DNA of 64,000 nucleotides from Halomonas sp. Bachu 37 (lineage in GTDB: Bacteria > Pseudomonadota > Gammaproteobacteria > Pseudomonadales > Halomonadaceae): NCBI RefSeq assembly GCF_039691755.1, contig NZ_CP137552.1:1178001-1242000 (forward strand), read 5' to 3'. Below the pieces are notes generated by a model that did no database searches, was not told the DNA's origin, and saw only the letters and a list, made by a program, of their open reading frames with translations. The first letter of the stretch is position 1. Every line of letters starts with the position of its first letter. This document shows, piece by piece, positions 9,646-18,284 of this stretch. Made by a program: the position numbers and the translations under genes.

Positions 9646-9914
9646 GTTGTCACGCGCCACAACCAGCCGGCTGCCGTCCGGGATGCGGCGCTTGTTGTAT
9701 TGCCCCGTCGATCAGCTCGGCCATCCCCGGCATGCCCGAAGGCAAACCCGCCGGGGTGCGCTGTGTGCAACTCGATGCCAACAACCTGTGCCGGCTTTTC
9801 GGCCGTGCCGATCGGCCCGCAGTGTGCGAGCGATTCGGCTTCGACCCCCACGTCTGCGGGACCGATCGCTACCAGGCGATACGTATCCTCAGTGAACTCG
9901 AGTCCCTCACCTGA
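9642..9914 (+). CDS. YkgJ family cysteine cluster protein
   Basis: Small protein of 90 residues with a CxxxCGxCC-type cluster near the start ([16 protein letters not shown]) and further cysteines at [18 protein letters not shown] and VCG. This pattern defines the YkgJ/CxxCxxCC family, whose members probably bind zinc or an iron-sulphur cluster. The start is the ATG inside the queC stop (ATGA overlap). A longer frame upstream runs through queC and is not real. The biochemical role is unknown. Confidence 0.85.
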   Translation: MSCHAPQPAGCRPGCGACCIAPSISSAIPGMPEGKPAGVRCVQLDANNLCRLFGRADRPAVCERFGFDPHVCGTDRYQAIRILSELESLT

Positions 9915-9985
9915 CCGAGTCTTGTTGACTGACAAAGCTGCAAGGGAAATAACGGCGGCTCGGACAAGTTGCGTACAGTATCGTC

Positions 9986-12900
9986 TCAGCTTTCCAGGCT
10001 AGCTTTTTGCGGCAGGCGGCGATCCAGCAAGCTGACCCAACGCACCAGCACAGGCGCATCGCTATGGCTGACGTCACTCAGCAAATGGCGGAAGGTATCG
10101 CGGGCTTGCTCATCTTCCGGCGCAATCCGGGTCAGCCACAATTCCAGTGCAGCAAGTTCCTGGTGTCGATTACCATGTTCTCTCGCCTGGCTTAGCGCCA
10201 TTTCCAGCAGCGCTTTCACTTCATCAGATGGATGCCCCAGAAGATCGCGCACCTTGGCCAACTGAGTCGCCAACTCGGGCAGAAACAAGGTAGTTCTTTC
10301 GCGAGCAATGACCAGACACTGATCGAGATAGTCCTCCGCGGTCTTCAGCTCACCCAGTGCGATACAGGCGTCGGCATACCACAGAACCGGACGCTGGAAA
10401 CGATCCCGTCCGTTAAGTTCCGCCATTTCATCCAGGCTATCCGCCATCTGCTGCAACCCGCCGGGGTCGCCTGACAATGCCCGCTGCCAGCCAAGCACAC
10501 CCTGGGCGGAAATCTGCCACAACTGCAGATCGGGCGTACCGGTCATTGCCGCCGCCTGTTCTGCATGGCGTGCCGCAAGGTGAACATGCCCCAGCTGGCG
10601 ATAGAGTGCAGCAGCGAACAGTAGTGCCATTGCCAAGGTGCCTGGATGACCGATCTTCTCCGCCAGACGAATTGCCGACGCGACTTGCCGCTCCGCCCGT
10701 TGATAATTGCCCCGCAGACACAATGCCCAGCCCTGAAAACAGGCCGCCGTCACCTGCGGGTGATCGGAAAACGGTAACCATTCGATCATCATGGGCGAGT
10801 TGAGCGGATCGATCTCATCGAGATGATCATTTGCCTGACTGATACGCCCTGCCCAGTATTCACAATGGGCACGAGCATAGTCCGCCAGGCGGCGATAACG
10901 AGGGTCATCCAGCCGAGAGGCGATTTCTGCCAGCGTGGAGGCCAGCGCGAACGCATCCGCGTGAGCATTGCGCTGGCTCCTGCCGACCCACAACCCCCAC
11001 TTCACCAGAAATATCTGTTCCAGATCCTCGGGATCCTCCGTCTCTTCTCCCGTCACCATCAATAATTCGCGAGCCCGTACGAAGCTTTCATGGGCGGTCG
11101 GAGAGCCGTGTCCTTCAAGAGCGAAGGCGGCTTGTCCGCGTACGGTGAGCAGGCTGACTTCACGCTCGACCTCATGCTCCACGTGGCGCAAGCTGGCCAA
11201 CCCCGCATCGGCCATGCGCAGGGCCGTGCGATTGGCGCTGACCTTCAGTGCTTCGCGAGCGGAAAGTTCGAAGTAACGCGCTCCTCTGGCGTAATGGCCG
11301 CTGCGTCGCAAATGAGTGGCGAAATCACCAGGGTGGCGGCTGATCCACACGGGAAAGCGCTCCTCGATCAGGTTCACCACCTGTTGATGCAAGTGTACTC
11401 TGACATCACGCGGACAGGAAAGGTAAGCCGCTTCCTGCAGTAGCTGGTGACTGAACTGGTATTCGTGAGCGCCGCCCTCCTTCTCCACGGGCTCGATGAT
11501 CTCCAGCGTTCGCATGTGCTCGAGCGCCTGGGTCAGGCGTGACATTTCCCAGCCGCTGCATTCCATGAGGAAATCCAGACGGAAGCGTTTCCCCAGCACT
11601 GCCGCTATATGAGCGACCTCCCGGTCGGCATCCAACTGGTCGATTCGGCTGGCCAACAAACCCAGCAGGCCCTTGGGCAATTCGTCGAATTGCACGCTGC
11701 GCCCTTCGCGCCGATCCATGTCCAGGCGGCGACATATCTCCTGCAGGTAAAGCGGCACCCCATCGCAACGCTCGATGATCTGATTGCGCAGGCGCGGACT
11801 GAAATGAATACGATAACGGCGTGCCAGTTGCGAAAGGAAACGGGAAGATTGCACCGCATCCAGCCTGCCGAGGGTGATCTGCTGGTCCCAGTGCAACTTG
11901 GCCGGCAACGTTTCACGCCCATGATGGCTCGCCACCAGCATAAAGGCGGTATTGATGGGAAGACGCGCCTGCAGCCCCGCCAGCACCTTGAAGGAGGGCT
12001 CATCCAGCCATTGCAGGTCATCGATCATCAGGACGAGCGTTCGGCTCTCGGCCAGGTGGGTGACCAACCGCTGCAGCAGGTTGACCACAAGCTCAGTGGC
12101 TTCGCCGTTTTGCGTGATCTGGGAGAGCTCCTGAACGTCGCGCACCCCCATGGCTTCTTCCAGCAACTGGGCTCGCTCATCATCGAGCGGTGGCATCGCC
12201 AGATGCTGTCGAAGCGCCTCGACTCTCGCAATATCCGGCTTGCAGTCCAGATGCCAGGCAAGTAGCGCCCGCGCCACGCCGTAAGGCTCAAGTACCGAAA
12301 GCCGGGTCGTGGGTAGCCAACAGATCGCTGCATCACGACTAAGTTCGAGCTGGCGAAATCCGACCATCAAGGCGGATTTCCCCATGCCCGAAGCCCCGCG
12401 TACCAGCACACTCTGGCGCAGGCCGATGCCCGCTCGTGCCAGGGCGTCACGAAGTGTTCTCAATGAGGTTTCCCGGCCCACCAGGCTAGGTGGCAAGGCC
12501 TCGCGCCCACCTTCGTTCTGACCCAGCACCAAGGCACGCAGACGTACCCTGCCATCGCTGGCAATCAGGCGTGAAACCAGGCGGGGCTGCAAGTCCAGTG
12601 CCGGCGGCATGTGCTGACTGGCTTCTTGCGAGATCACCAGTTCGCTGCCTTCCGCTGCGCTCATCAACTCGATCGAAACCTGGGTGACCTGCCCCAGGGG
12701 ATCGGCCAGTTGACGTTCCGGCAAATACACCACCCGACCGCTGTTGAGACCTGCCGAAAGTTCAAAATGCGGTGGCTCATCGCTACCGGCCCAGTGCTTG
12801 GCACACTCCTGGGGCAAGGCCTGACGACAATGCTCATACAGGGCCACCAGTTCCGCCAGCTGGTGGGCGGGTCCGTGGGTACCGAAGCACGCCAGACCAA

Positions 12901-13882
12901 GGCCTCCTGTGGCTCCGGGCAGCCAGAAGCCGCCCAGATGGTGGCATTGCTGCTCCAGCCAGCGCAGTAGCTCGAGTTGCAAGCCCAGGCAGTGGCGAGT
13001 TTCGGCACGATCCTGCCAGTCCCCTTCCAGGCGCAGGCGGATTGCCATCACGGAGAGCTGGCGCAGCTCTATTTCATCGTCTCGAAGGGGTCTGCTATCG
13101 GCTGCCAGGGCGCGGGAGAATGCCCCCTGAGGAGACATCGCACGGGGATCATGATGGTTATCGGACCAGTAGCTGGCGAGCTGGAGAAACCCCGGCTCAG
13201 GCTGTTGTCCAGATAGCGCCAGCAGCTGCAGGTAGCTGTTGTACTGCTCGTGAGCCGCGGCCATTTGATTCTTTTCGGCCAACTGGCGCACCAGGCGTTC
13301 ATGAAAAGGGCCGTAACCGGAAAAACGGCTGACCAGCGCCTCCAGAACATGATCCGGCACCTCCGTATGCGCTTCCAGTACTTGTTCGGCAAACCGAATC
13401 ACTCGCTGACGCCACTCATTACGCACCCGAACCAGCCAGCGCTGAAACTCGGCGCAATTGGTCAGCTGCAGCTCCTCGATAAGGTCGCCCTGGTAACACT
13501 CGAGCAGCGCCGTCAAGGTCTCGATATCGCGCGTTCCTTCCAGCAAGGCCTGGAGAGAGTGCAAGTCCACGTGCCAACGGGACGGTAACTGAAAGGCGAT
13601 GGTCTGGCGGGAAACGCTCAATACTTCCTCGGCATTGTCGCCCAGCGATTGGCGTAGACAGTGCAGCGCGTGGCGCAGATTGGTGCGCCCCGAAGAGAGG
13701 CCTTGATCCGGCCACAGCAGTTCCGCCAGAGCGGCACGATTGACAGGCTGGCGATGGAGCAGCAGATACACCAGCAGCGCTTTGACCTTGTCATAACTGA
13801 ATTGCGTCAGGACATCGTCACCTTGGGTCAGGGAAAAATGACCGAGGAGGATCAGTTGGTCAGATTCACAAGCGTCGCGCAT
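9986..13882 (-). CDS. Large BTAD/SARP-type regulator with degenerate nucleotide cyclase, AAA ATPase and TPR regions
   Basis: A 1298-residue cytoplasmic protein. Visible in order: an OmpR/SARP-like winged helix (about 10-100), with KALLVYLLLHRQPVNRAALAELLWPD; a BTAD helical domain (about 105-245); a class III cyclase-like region (about 275-455); an AAA/STAND-type ATPase with Walker A GASGMGKSAL near 494 and Walker B LVLMIDDLQWLDEP near 620; and TPR-like helical repeats from about 850 to the end. In the cyclase-like part the first metal Asp is absent (VMAIRLRLEGDW instead of an F-x-D-x-x-G-S motif), and the second motif reads GATGGLGLACFG rather than GDG. It is therefore probably catalytically dead and used for sensing. 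The gene starts 32 bases after miaE and is likely cotranscribed with it. Targets and signal are unknown. Confidence 0.85.
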   Translation of the reverse strand: MRDACESDQLILLGHFSLTQGDDVLTQFSYDKVKALLVYLLLHRQPVNRAALAELLWPDQGLSSGRTNLRHALHCLRQSLGDNAEEVLSVSRQTIAFQLPSRWHVDLHSLQALLEGTRDIETLTALLECYQGDLIEELQLTNCAEFQRWLVRVRNEWRQRVIRFAEQVLEAHTEVPDHVLEALVSRFSGYGPFHERLVRQLAEKNQMAAAHEQYNSYLQLLALSGQQPEPGFLQLASYWSDNHHDPRAMSPQGAFSRALAADSRPLRDDEIELRQLSVMAIRLRLEGDWQDRAETRHCLGLQLELLRWLEQQCHHLGGFWLPGATGGLGLACFGTHGPAHQLAELVALYEHCRQALPQECAKHWAGSDEPPHFELSAGLNSGRVVYLPERQLADPLGQVTQVSIELMSAAEGSELVISQEASQHMPPALDLQPRLVSRLIASDGRVRLRALVLGQNEGGREALPPSLVGRETSLRTLRDALARAGIGLRQSVLVRGASGMGKSALMVGFRQLELSRDAAICWLPTTRLSVLEPYGVARALLAWHLDCKPDIARVEALRQHLAMPPLDDERAQLLEEAMGVRDVQELSQITQNGEATELVVNLLQRLVTHLAESRTLVLMIDDLQWLDEPSFKVLAGLQARLPINTAFMLVASHHGRETLPAKLHWDQQITLGRLDAVQSSRFLSQLARRYRIHFSPRLRNQIIERCDGVPLYLQEICRRLDMDRREGRSVQFDELPKGLLGLLASRIDQLDADREVAHIAAVLGKRFRLDFLMECSGWEMSRLTQALEHMRTLEIIEPVEKEGGAHEYQFSHQLLQEAAYLSCPRDVRVHLHQQVVNLIEERFPVWISRHPGDFATHLRRSGHYARGARYFELSAREALKVSANRTALRMADAGLASLRHVEHEVEREVSLLTVRGQAAFALEGHGSPTAHESFVRARELLMVTGEETEDPEDLEQIFLVKWGLWVGRSQRNAHADAFALASTLAEIASRLDDPRYRRLADYARAHCEYWAGRISQANDHLDEIDPLNSPMMIEWLPFSDHPQVTAACFQGWALCLRGNYQRAERQVASAIRLAEKIGHPGTLAMALLFAAALYRQLGHVHLAARHAEQAAAMTGTPDLQLWQISAQGVLGWQRALSGDPGGLQQMADSLDEMAELNGRDRFQRPVLWYADACIALGELKTAEDYLDQCLVIARERTTLFLPELATQLAKVRDLLGHPSDEVKALLEMALSQAREHGNRHQELAALELWLTRIAPEDEQARDTFRHLLSDVSHSDAPVLVRWVSLLDRRLPQKASLES

Positions 13883-13914
13883 GATACATATCCTGCCTGA
13901 CGGAAGCGGCTAGC

Positions 13915-14598
13915 CTAAGCGGGTACGCCGCTATGAAAACGAAATGCCGTGTCCGGCGCGTTGATCAATTCAGCTTCACAATTGACAAAAAAAGCGATGC
14001 GATCGTCGATGGGAGTACGGGATTGCTCCTTGGCCAGCATCAAATAATCTTCGAAATGACGCCCTTCCGACTTAACCAGAGTGCGATAGAACTTGGCAAG
14101 CTCCATATCCAGATAAGGCAGCAGGCGGGCAAAGCGTTCGCAGCTACGTGCTTCTATCAAGGCGCCGATGATAAGAATGTCGATCAGCTTGTCGGGATCG
14201 TTGGTCCTGACATGACGCCGCAGCCCTTCTGCATAACGCGAAGCACTCAGATGACGGTAGGCTACGCCCCGATTTTCCATCAGCTTGACCACCTGTTCGA
14301 AATGCAACAGTTCCTCTCGCGCCAGCTGCGCCATCTTGCTCAGCAAGTTGGGCTGGTCGACATGACGGTATAACAAGCTCATCGCCGTCGAAGCGGCCTT
14401 CTTTTCACATTGCGCATGGTCGATCAACAAGAGATCGGGATTGGCCAGGGCCCACTCGACCCAGGCCATGGGAGTCGGGCACGCCAGGAAGTCGACCAAC
14501 GTGGCGGGCAAGAGATCTTCGGCAGTGATGCCATGGGCGGATGGTTTCATGGGCTTGATCGGTTGGAGAGTTGCCGCCAGCAACATTAGGCGGGCCAT
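13915..14598 (-). CDS. miaE: tRNA-(ms2io6A37) hydroxylase
   Basis: Diiron monooxygenase that hydroxylates the isopentenyl group of ms2i6A37 in tRNAs reading UNN codons. The ferritin-like iron ligands are visible: LLIDHAQCEKKAAS, then LAREELLHFEQV (E-x-x-H), and further down EARSCERF and EGRHFEDY (E-x-x-H). The start is uncertain. ATG at 14598 is given here, but ATG at 14550 (MKPSAHG) gives a length closer to known MiaE, and neither has a clear ribosome site. The multidomain regulator follows 32 bases later. Confidence 0.9.
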   Translation of the reverse strand: MARLMLLAATLQPIKPMKPSAHGITAEDLLPATLVDFLACPTPMAWVEWALANPDLLLIDHAQCEKKAASTAMSLLYRHVDQPNLLSKMAQLAREELLHFEQVVKLMENRGVAYRHLSASRYAEGLRRHVRTNDPDKLIDILIIGALIEARSCERFARLLPYLDMELAKFYRTLVKSEGRHFEDYLMLAKEQSRTPIDDRIAFFVNCEAELINAPDTAFRFHSGVPA

Positions 14599-14986
14599 TA
14601 AAACTGTGTACAAAATTTAACATATAAGAATTAAATGGAAAGAATTAACTTTTTTAATCGCCAACCTGGTTCGCAGCTCGTTTGTTCTTCAAGGATGGCG
14701 ACTCGATGTGGCAACACAGTAATCACGCCCCGTTCAAACGATATCCTATTCACTCATTACCGCCCTGTTTACCTACGGTCAGGCATGATGAAAAGGTCGA
14801 TATCAATCCAAAGTACAAGGTCGTGAAAGCCTCGCCAGCTTAACATTGTCGACAGTTTACCGTAGAATCGCGGCCACTTAGCGACACGCTGTTTGTCAAG
14901 AGCATTGCACTTGCCCAAGCGCTTCATATCGATGCTGGTTATCGATATTTCGCTTCGGCCATCATAACAGATGAGAGGTCCCCACC
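14599..14986. other. Intergenic region between miaE and acnB
   Basis: 388 bases between divergent genes. The miaE-proximal 50 bases are AT-rich and probably hold its promoter, although no clear -35/-10 pair was found. The acnB-proximal part has an 8-base inverted repeat (listed separately) and a GAGAGG ribosome site for acnB. I see no ORF with a good ribosome site, no tRNA and no terminator. Confidence 0.5.
14926..14948. promoter_or_regulatory. Inverted repeat upstream of acnB (possible operator)
   Basis: Perfect 8-base arms, ATATCGAT and ATCGATAT, separated by 7 bases. The repeat ends 38 bases before the acnB GTG start. Position and symmetry fit a binding site for a dimeric regulator, or a small hairpin in the 5' leader. 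The cognate protein is unknown. Confidence 0.35.
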
Positions 14987-17593
14987 GTGCTTGAAGCCTA
15001 CCGCCAACATGCAGAAGAACGCGCCGCCGAAGGCGTCCCACCCAAGCCATTGAATGCCGAACAAGTCGCTGCACTGCTTGAACTGCTCAAGACTCCGCCC
15101 GCAGGCGAAGAAGAGTTTATTCTTGATCTGATCACCAACCGCGTTCCCCCCGGCGTCGATGAAGCTGCCTACGTCAAGGCGGGCTTTCTGACCGCTATCG
15201 CCAAGGGCGAGGCACATTCGCCCCTGATCGACAAGATCCATGCAGTCAAGCTGTTGGGCACCATGCAGGGCGGTTACAACATTGTATCGCTGGTAGAGCT
15301 TCTGGATAACGCCGAATTGGCCCAGGAAGTCGGCGAACAGCTCAAGCATACTCTGTTGATGTTCGATGCGTTCCATGACGTGGAAGAGCGCGCCAAGAAC
15401 GGCAATGCAGTGGCCAAGGAAGTCATTCAATCCTGGGCCGAAGCCGAGTGGTTCCTGTCCAAGCCCTCCCTGGCGGACAAGATTACCCTGACCGTCTTCA
15501 AGGTGCCTGGCGAGACCAACACCGACGACCTTTCTCCCGCGCCGGATGCCTGGTCACGTCCCGATATTCCACTGCATGCCAATGCCATGCTCAAGAACGA
15601 GCGCGATGGCATCGAGCCCGAGGTGCCCGGTACCAAGGGACCGCTGGCACAAATCGAAGAGGTTAAGGCCAAGGGCTTCCCCGTCGCCTATGTGGGTGAT
15701 GTGGTCGGCACCGGCTCCTCGCGCAAGTCCGCCACCAACTCGGTGCTGTGGTTCTTCGGCGACGACATTCCTTACGTGCCCAACAAGCGGGCCGGCGGCT
15801 TCTGCTTCGGTGGCAAGATTGCTCCCATCTTCTTCAATACCATGGAAGATTCAGGCGCTCTGCCCGTCGAGATGGATGTGTCCAACCTCGAGATGGGTGA
15901 TGTCATCGACGTCTACCCCTACGAAGGCAAGGTGTGCAAGCACGGCACCGACGAAGTTGTCACCACATTTGAACTGAAAACGCAGCTGATCCTCGATGAA
16001 GTCCGTGCCGGCGGCCGCATTCCGCTGATCATCGGCCGTGGTCTCACCGGCAAGGCGCGCGAATCGCTGGGTCTGCCCCAGTCGGACGTATTCCGCCTGC
16101 CCGAGCAGCCCGCCGACACCGGCAAGGGCTTTACTCTGGCCCAGAAGATGGTCGGCAAGGCTTGTGGCCTCGAAGGCGTTCGCCCGGGCATGTACTGCGA
16201 ACCCAAGATGACTACCGTGGGTTCTCAGGACACCACCGGCCCGATGACCCGCGACGAATTGAAGGATCTGGCGTGTCTCGGCTTCCAGGCCGACCTGGTG
16301 ATGCAGTCATTCTGTCACACCGCTGCCTACCCCAAGCCGGTCGACGTGGATACCCACCACACCCTGCCTGACTTCATCATGAACCGCGGCGGCGTTTCAC
16401 TGCGCCCGGGCGACGGTATCATCCACAGCTGGCTCAACCGCATGCTGCTGCCCGATACCGTGGGTACCGGCGGCGACTCTCACACCCGCTTCCCGATGGG
16501 CATCTCGTTCCCCGCGGGCTCGGGGCTGGTGGCTTTCGCCGCCGCCACCGGCGTGATGCCTCTGGATATGCCGGAGTCGGTACTGGTCCGTTTCAAGGGC
16601 AAGCGCCAGCCGGGCGTTACCCTGCGTGACCTGGTTCATGCGATCCCGCTTTACGGTATCAAGCAAGGGTTGCTGACCGTAGCCAAGTCCGGCAAGAAGA
16701 ACGCCTTTTCCGGACGCGTGCTCGAGATCGAAGGTCTCGACGACCTTACCGTCGAGCAGGCGTTCGAGCTTTCCGACGCCTCCGCCGAGCGCAGTGCGGC
16801 GGGCTGTACCATCACGCTGTCCGAAGAGAGCGTGAGCGAATATCTGCAGTCCAATATCACCCTTCTCAAGTGGATGCTGGCCAATGGCTACGGTGACGAA
16901 CGCACCATCAGCCGTCGCATCGAAGGCATGGAAGCATGGCTTGCCAACCCCAGCCTGATGCGGGCCGACAAGGATGCCGAATACGCTGAAGTCATCGAGA
17001 TCGACCTCGACGAACTGAAAGAGCCCGTGCTGTGTGCGCCCAATGACCCGGACGATGCCCGTCTGCTGTCCGATGTCGCTGGCGAGAAGATCGATGAAGT
17101 CTTCATCGGTTCGTGCATGACCAACATCGGCCACTTCCGCGCCGCTGGCAAGTTGCTCGAGAAACAGCCCGCCGGTAGCCTCAAGACTCGCCTGTGGCTG
17201 GCTCCGCCGACCAAGATGGACCAGCATCAGCTAACCGAAGAGGGTTATTACGGCATCTACGGTCGTGCCGGTGCACGCATGGAGATGCCCGGCTGCTCGC
17301 TGTGCATGGGCAACCAGGCGCGGGTCGCGGCCAAGAGCACGGTGGTATCCACTTCCACCCGCAACTTCCCCAACCGCCTGGGTGACGGGGCCAATGTCTA
17401 CCTGGCTTCCGCGGAGCTCGCGGCAGTCGCGGCGGTTGAAGGACGCCTGCCCAGTGTGGAAGAGTATCAGCGTTACATGGGCGAATTTGACGCCATGGCT
17501 GGTGAAATCTATCGTTACATGAACTTCCACGAAATCGAGGAGTATCAGAAGATGGCCTCGAACGTGATCCCGGTGGCTCAGGAAGCTTCCTGA
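14987..17593 (+). CDS. acnB: Aconitate hydratase B
   Basis: TCA-cycle enzyme that interconverts citrate and isocitrate with a [4Fe-4S] cluster. The 868-residue length and the HEAT-like N-terminal domain ([19 protein letters not shown]) are specific to AcnB rather than AcnA. The cluster cysteines are at about residue 710 ([10 protein letters not shown]) and 769 and 772 ([10 protein letters not shown]). The start is GTG after a GAGAGG ribosome site. A strong terminator follows at 17673. In E. coli the apo form binds mRNA; nothing here shows whether this is so. Confidence 0.97.
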   Translation: MLEAYRQHAEERAAEGVPPKPLNAEQVAALLELLKTPPAGEEEFILDLITNRVPPGVDEAAYVKAGFLTAIAKGEAHSPLIDKIHAVKLLGTMQGGYNIVSLVELLDNAELAQEVGEQLKHTLLMFDAFHDVEERAKNGNAVAKEVIQSWAEAEWFLSKPSLADKITLTVFKVPGETNTDDLSPAPDAWSRPDIPLHANAMLKNERDGIEPEVPGTKGPLAQIEEVKAKGFPVAYVGDVVGTGSSRKSATNSVLWFFGDDIPYVPNKRAGGFCFGGKIAPIFFNTMEDSGALPVEMDVSNLEMGDVIDVYPYEGKVCKHGTDEVVTTFELKTQLILDEVRAGGRIPLIIGRGLTGKARESLGLPQSDVFRLPEQPADTGKGFTLAQKMVGKACGLEGVRPGMYCEPKMTTVGSQDTTGPMTRDELKDLACLGFQADLVMQSFCHTAAYPKPVDVDTHHTLPDFIMNRGGVSLRPGDGIIHSWLNRMLLPDTVGTGGDSHTRFPMGISFPAGSGLVAFAAATGVMPLDMPESVLVRFKGKRQPGVTLRDLVHAIPLYGIKQGLLTVAKSGKKNAFSGRVLEIEGLDDLTVEQAFELSDASAERSAAGCTITLSEESVSEYLQSNITLLKWMLANGYGDERTISRRIEGMEAWLANPSLMRADKDAEYAEVIEIDLDELKEPVLCAPNDPDDARLLSDVAGEKIDEVFIGSCMTNIGHFRAAGKLLEKQPAGSLKTRLWLAPPTKMDQHQLTEEGYYGIYGRAGARMEMPGCSLCMGNQARVAAKSTVVSTSTRNFPNRLGDGANVYLASAELAAVAAVEGRLPSVEEYQRYMGEFDAMAGEIYRYMNFHEIEEYQKMASNVIPVAQEAS

Positions 17594-17672
17594 GACGGCA
17601 CCGACTCGTCGCCGATGCTCGCAACATCGCAGACGAAATAGGTTTCGACCCGTGAGTCTGAGCCGATGACCG

Positions 17673-17706
17673 ACACCCCGCCTGCATCGCAGCGCGGGGT
17701 GTTTTT
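17673..17706 (+). terminator. Intrinsic terminator after acnB
   Basis: Perfect 9-base stem (ACACCCCGC / GCGGGGTGT) with a 12-base loop, followed by TTTT. It lies about 80 bases after the acnB stop and ends 31 bases before the rraA start, so it separates the two genes. Confidence 0.85.
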
Positions 17707-17737
17707 ATCCATGGAGCAGAAGGAAAAGGAAAGTAGC

Positions 17738-18226
17738 ATGCCTACGATCATTACCCCCGATATCTGTGACACTTATCCCGAAGTGACCGTTCTCAACCCT
17801 ATCTTTGCCAACTATGGTGGAATAGAAGCGTTTTACGGCCCAATACGCACCATCAAGTGCTTCGAGGATAATTCTCTGGTCAAGCAAGCCGTTGCCGAGC
17901 CCGGCGATGGTGCCGTGCTTGTCGTCGATGCCGGTGGCTCACACCGCTGCGCCATGCTCGGCGACATGCTGGCGGAACAGGCAGTGAAGAACGGCTGGGC
18001 CGGTGTGTTGATGTACGGCTGTGTTCGCGACGTGGATATTCTGGCCGAGCTGGAACTCGGCGTGCAGGCGATTGGCCATCACCCGCGCAAGAGCGAGAAA
18101 CGCGGTGAGGGCCAACGCGATGGAGAGGTTACTTTCGCCGGAGCCACCCTGGTGCCGGGGCAATGGTTGTATGCCGATAACAATGGCGTACTCATCGCCA
18201 CTAACGAACTGAAATTGCCGGTTTAG
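17738..18226 (+). CDS. rraA: Regulator of ribonuclease E activity A (RraA family)
   Basis: A 162-residue protein of the RraA fold. In E. coli RraA binds RNase E and lowers its activity; related proteins are aldolases. The sequence [22 protein letters not shown] and the [22 protein letters not shown] and [13 protein letters not shown] stretches are typical of gammaproteobacterial RraA. I chose the ATG at 17738 after an AAGGAAA site. A longer frame from 17666 would run through the acnB terminator. The RNase J-like enzyme at 31.5 kb makes the RNA-decay setting of this organism interesting. Confidence 0.9.
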   Translation: MPTIITPDICDTYPEVTVLNPIFANYGGIEAFYGPIRTIKCFEDNSLVKQAVAEPGDGAVLVVDAGGSHRCAMLGDMLAEQAVKNGWAGVLMYGCVRDVDILAELELGVQAIGHHPRKSEKRGEGQRDGEVTFAGATLVPGQWLYADNNGVLIATNELKLPV

Positions 18227-18242
18227 TGCTTCTGCCGACTTG

Positions 18243-18271
18243 TCAGGATGGAAGCTGCGATGCCATCCTGA
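18243..18271 (+). terminator. Hairpin after rraA (weak terminator)
   Basis: Perfect 9-base arms, TCAGGATGG and CCATCCTGA, with an 11-base loop, 17 bases after the rraA stop. Only a broken T run (ATTCATTTTCG) follows, so termination may be partial. The hairpin argues that the next gene starts at 18285 rather than at the TTG of 18240. Confidence 0.5.
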
Positions 18272-18284
18272 TGATTCATTTTCG

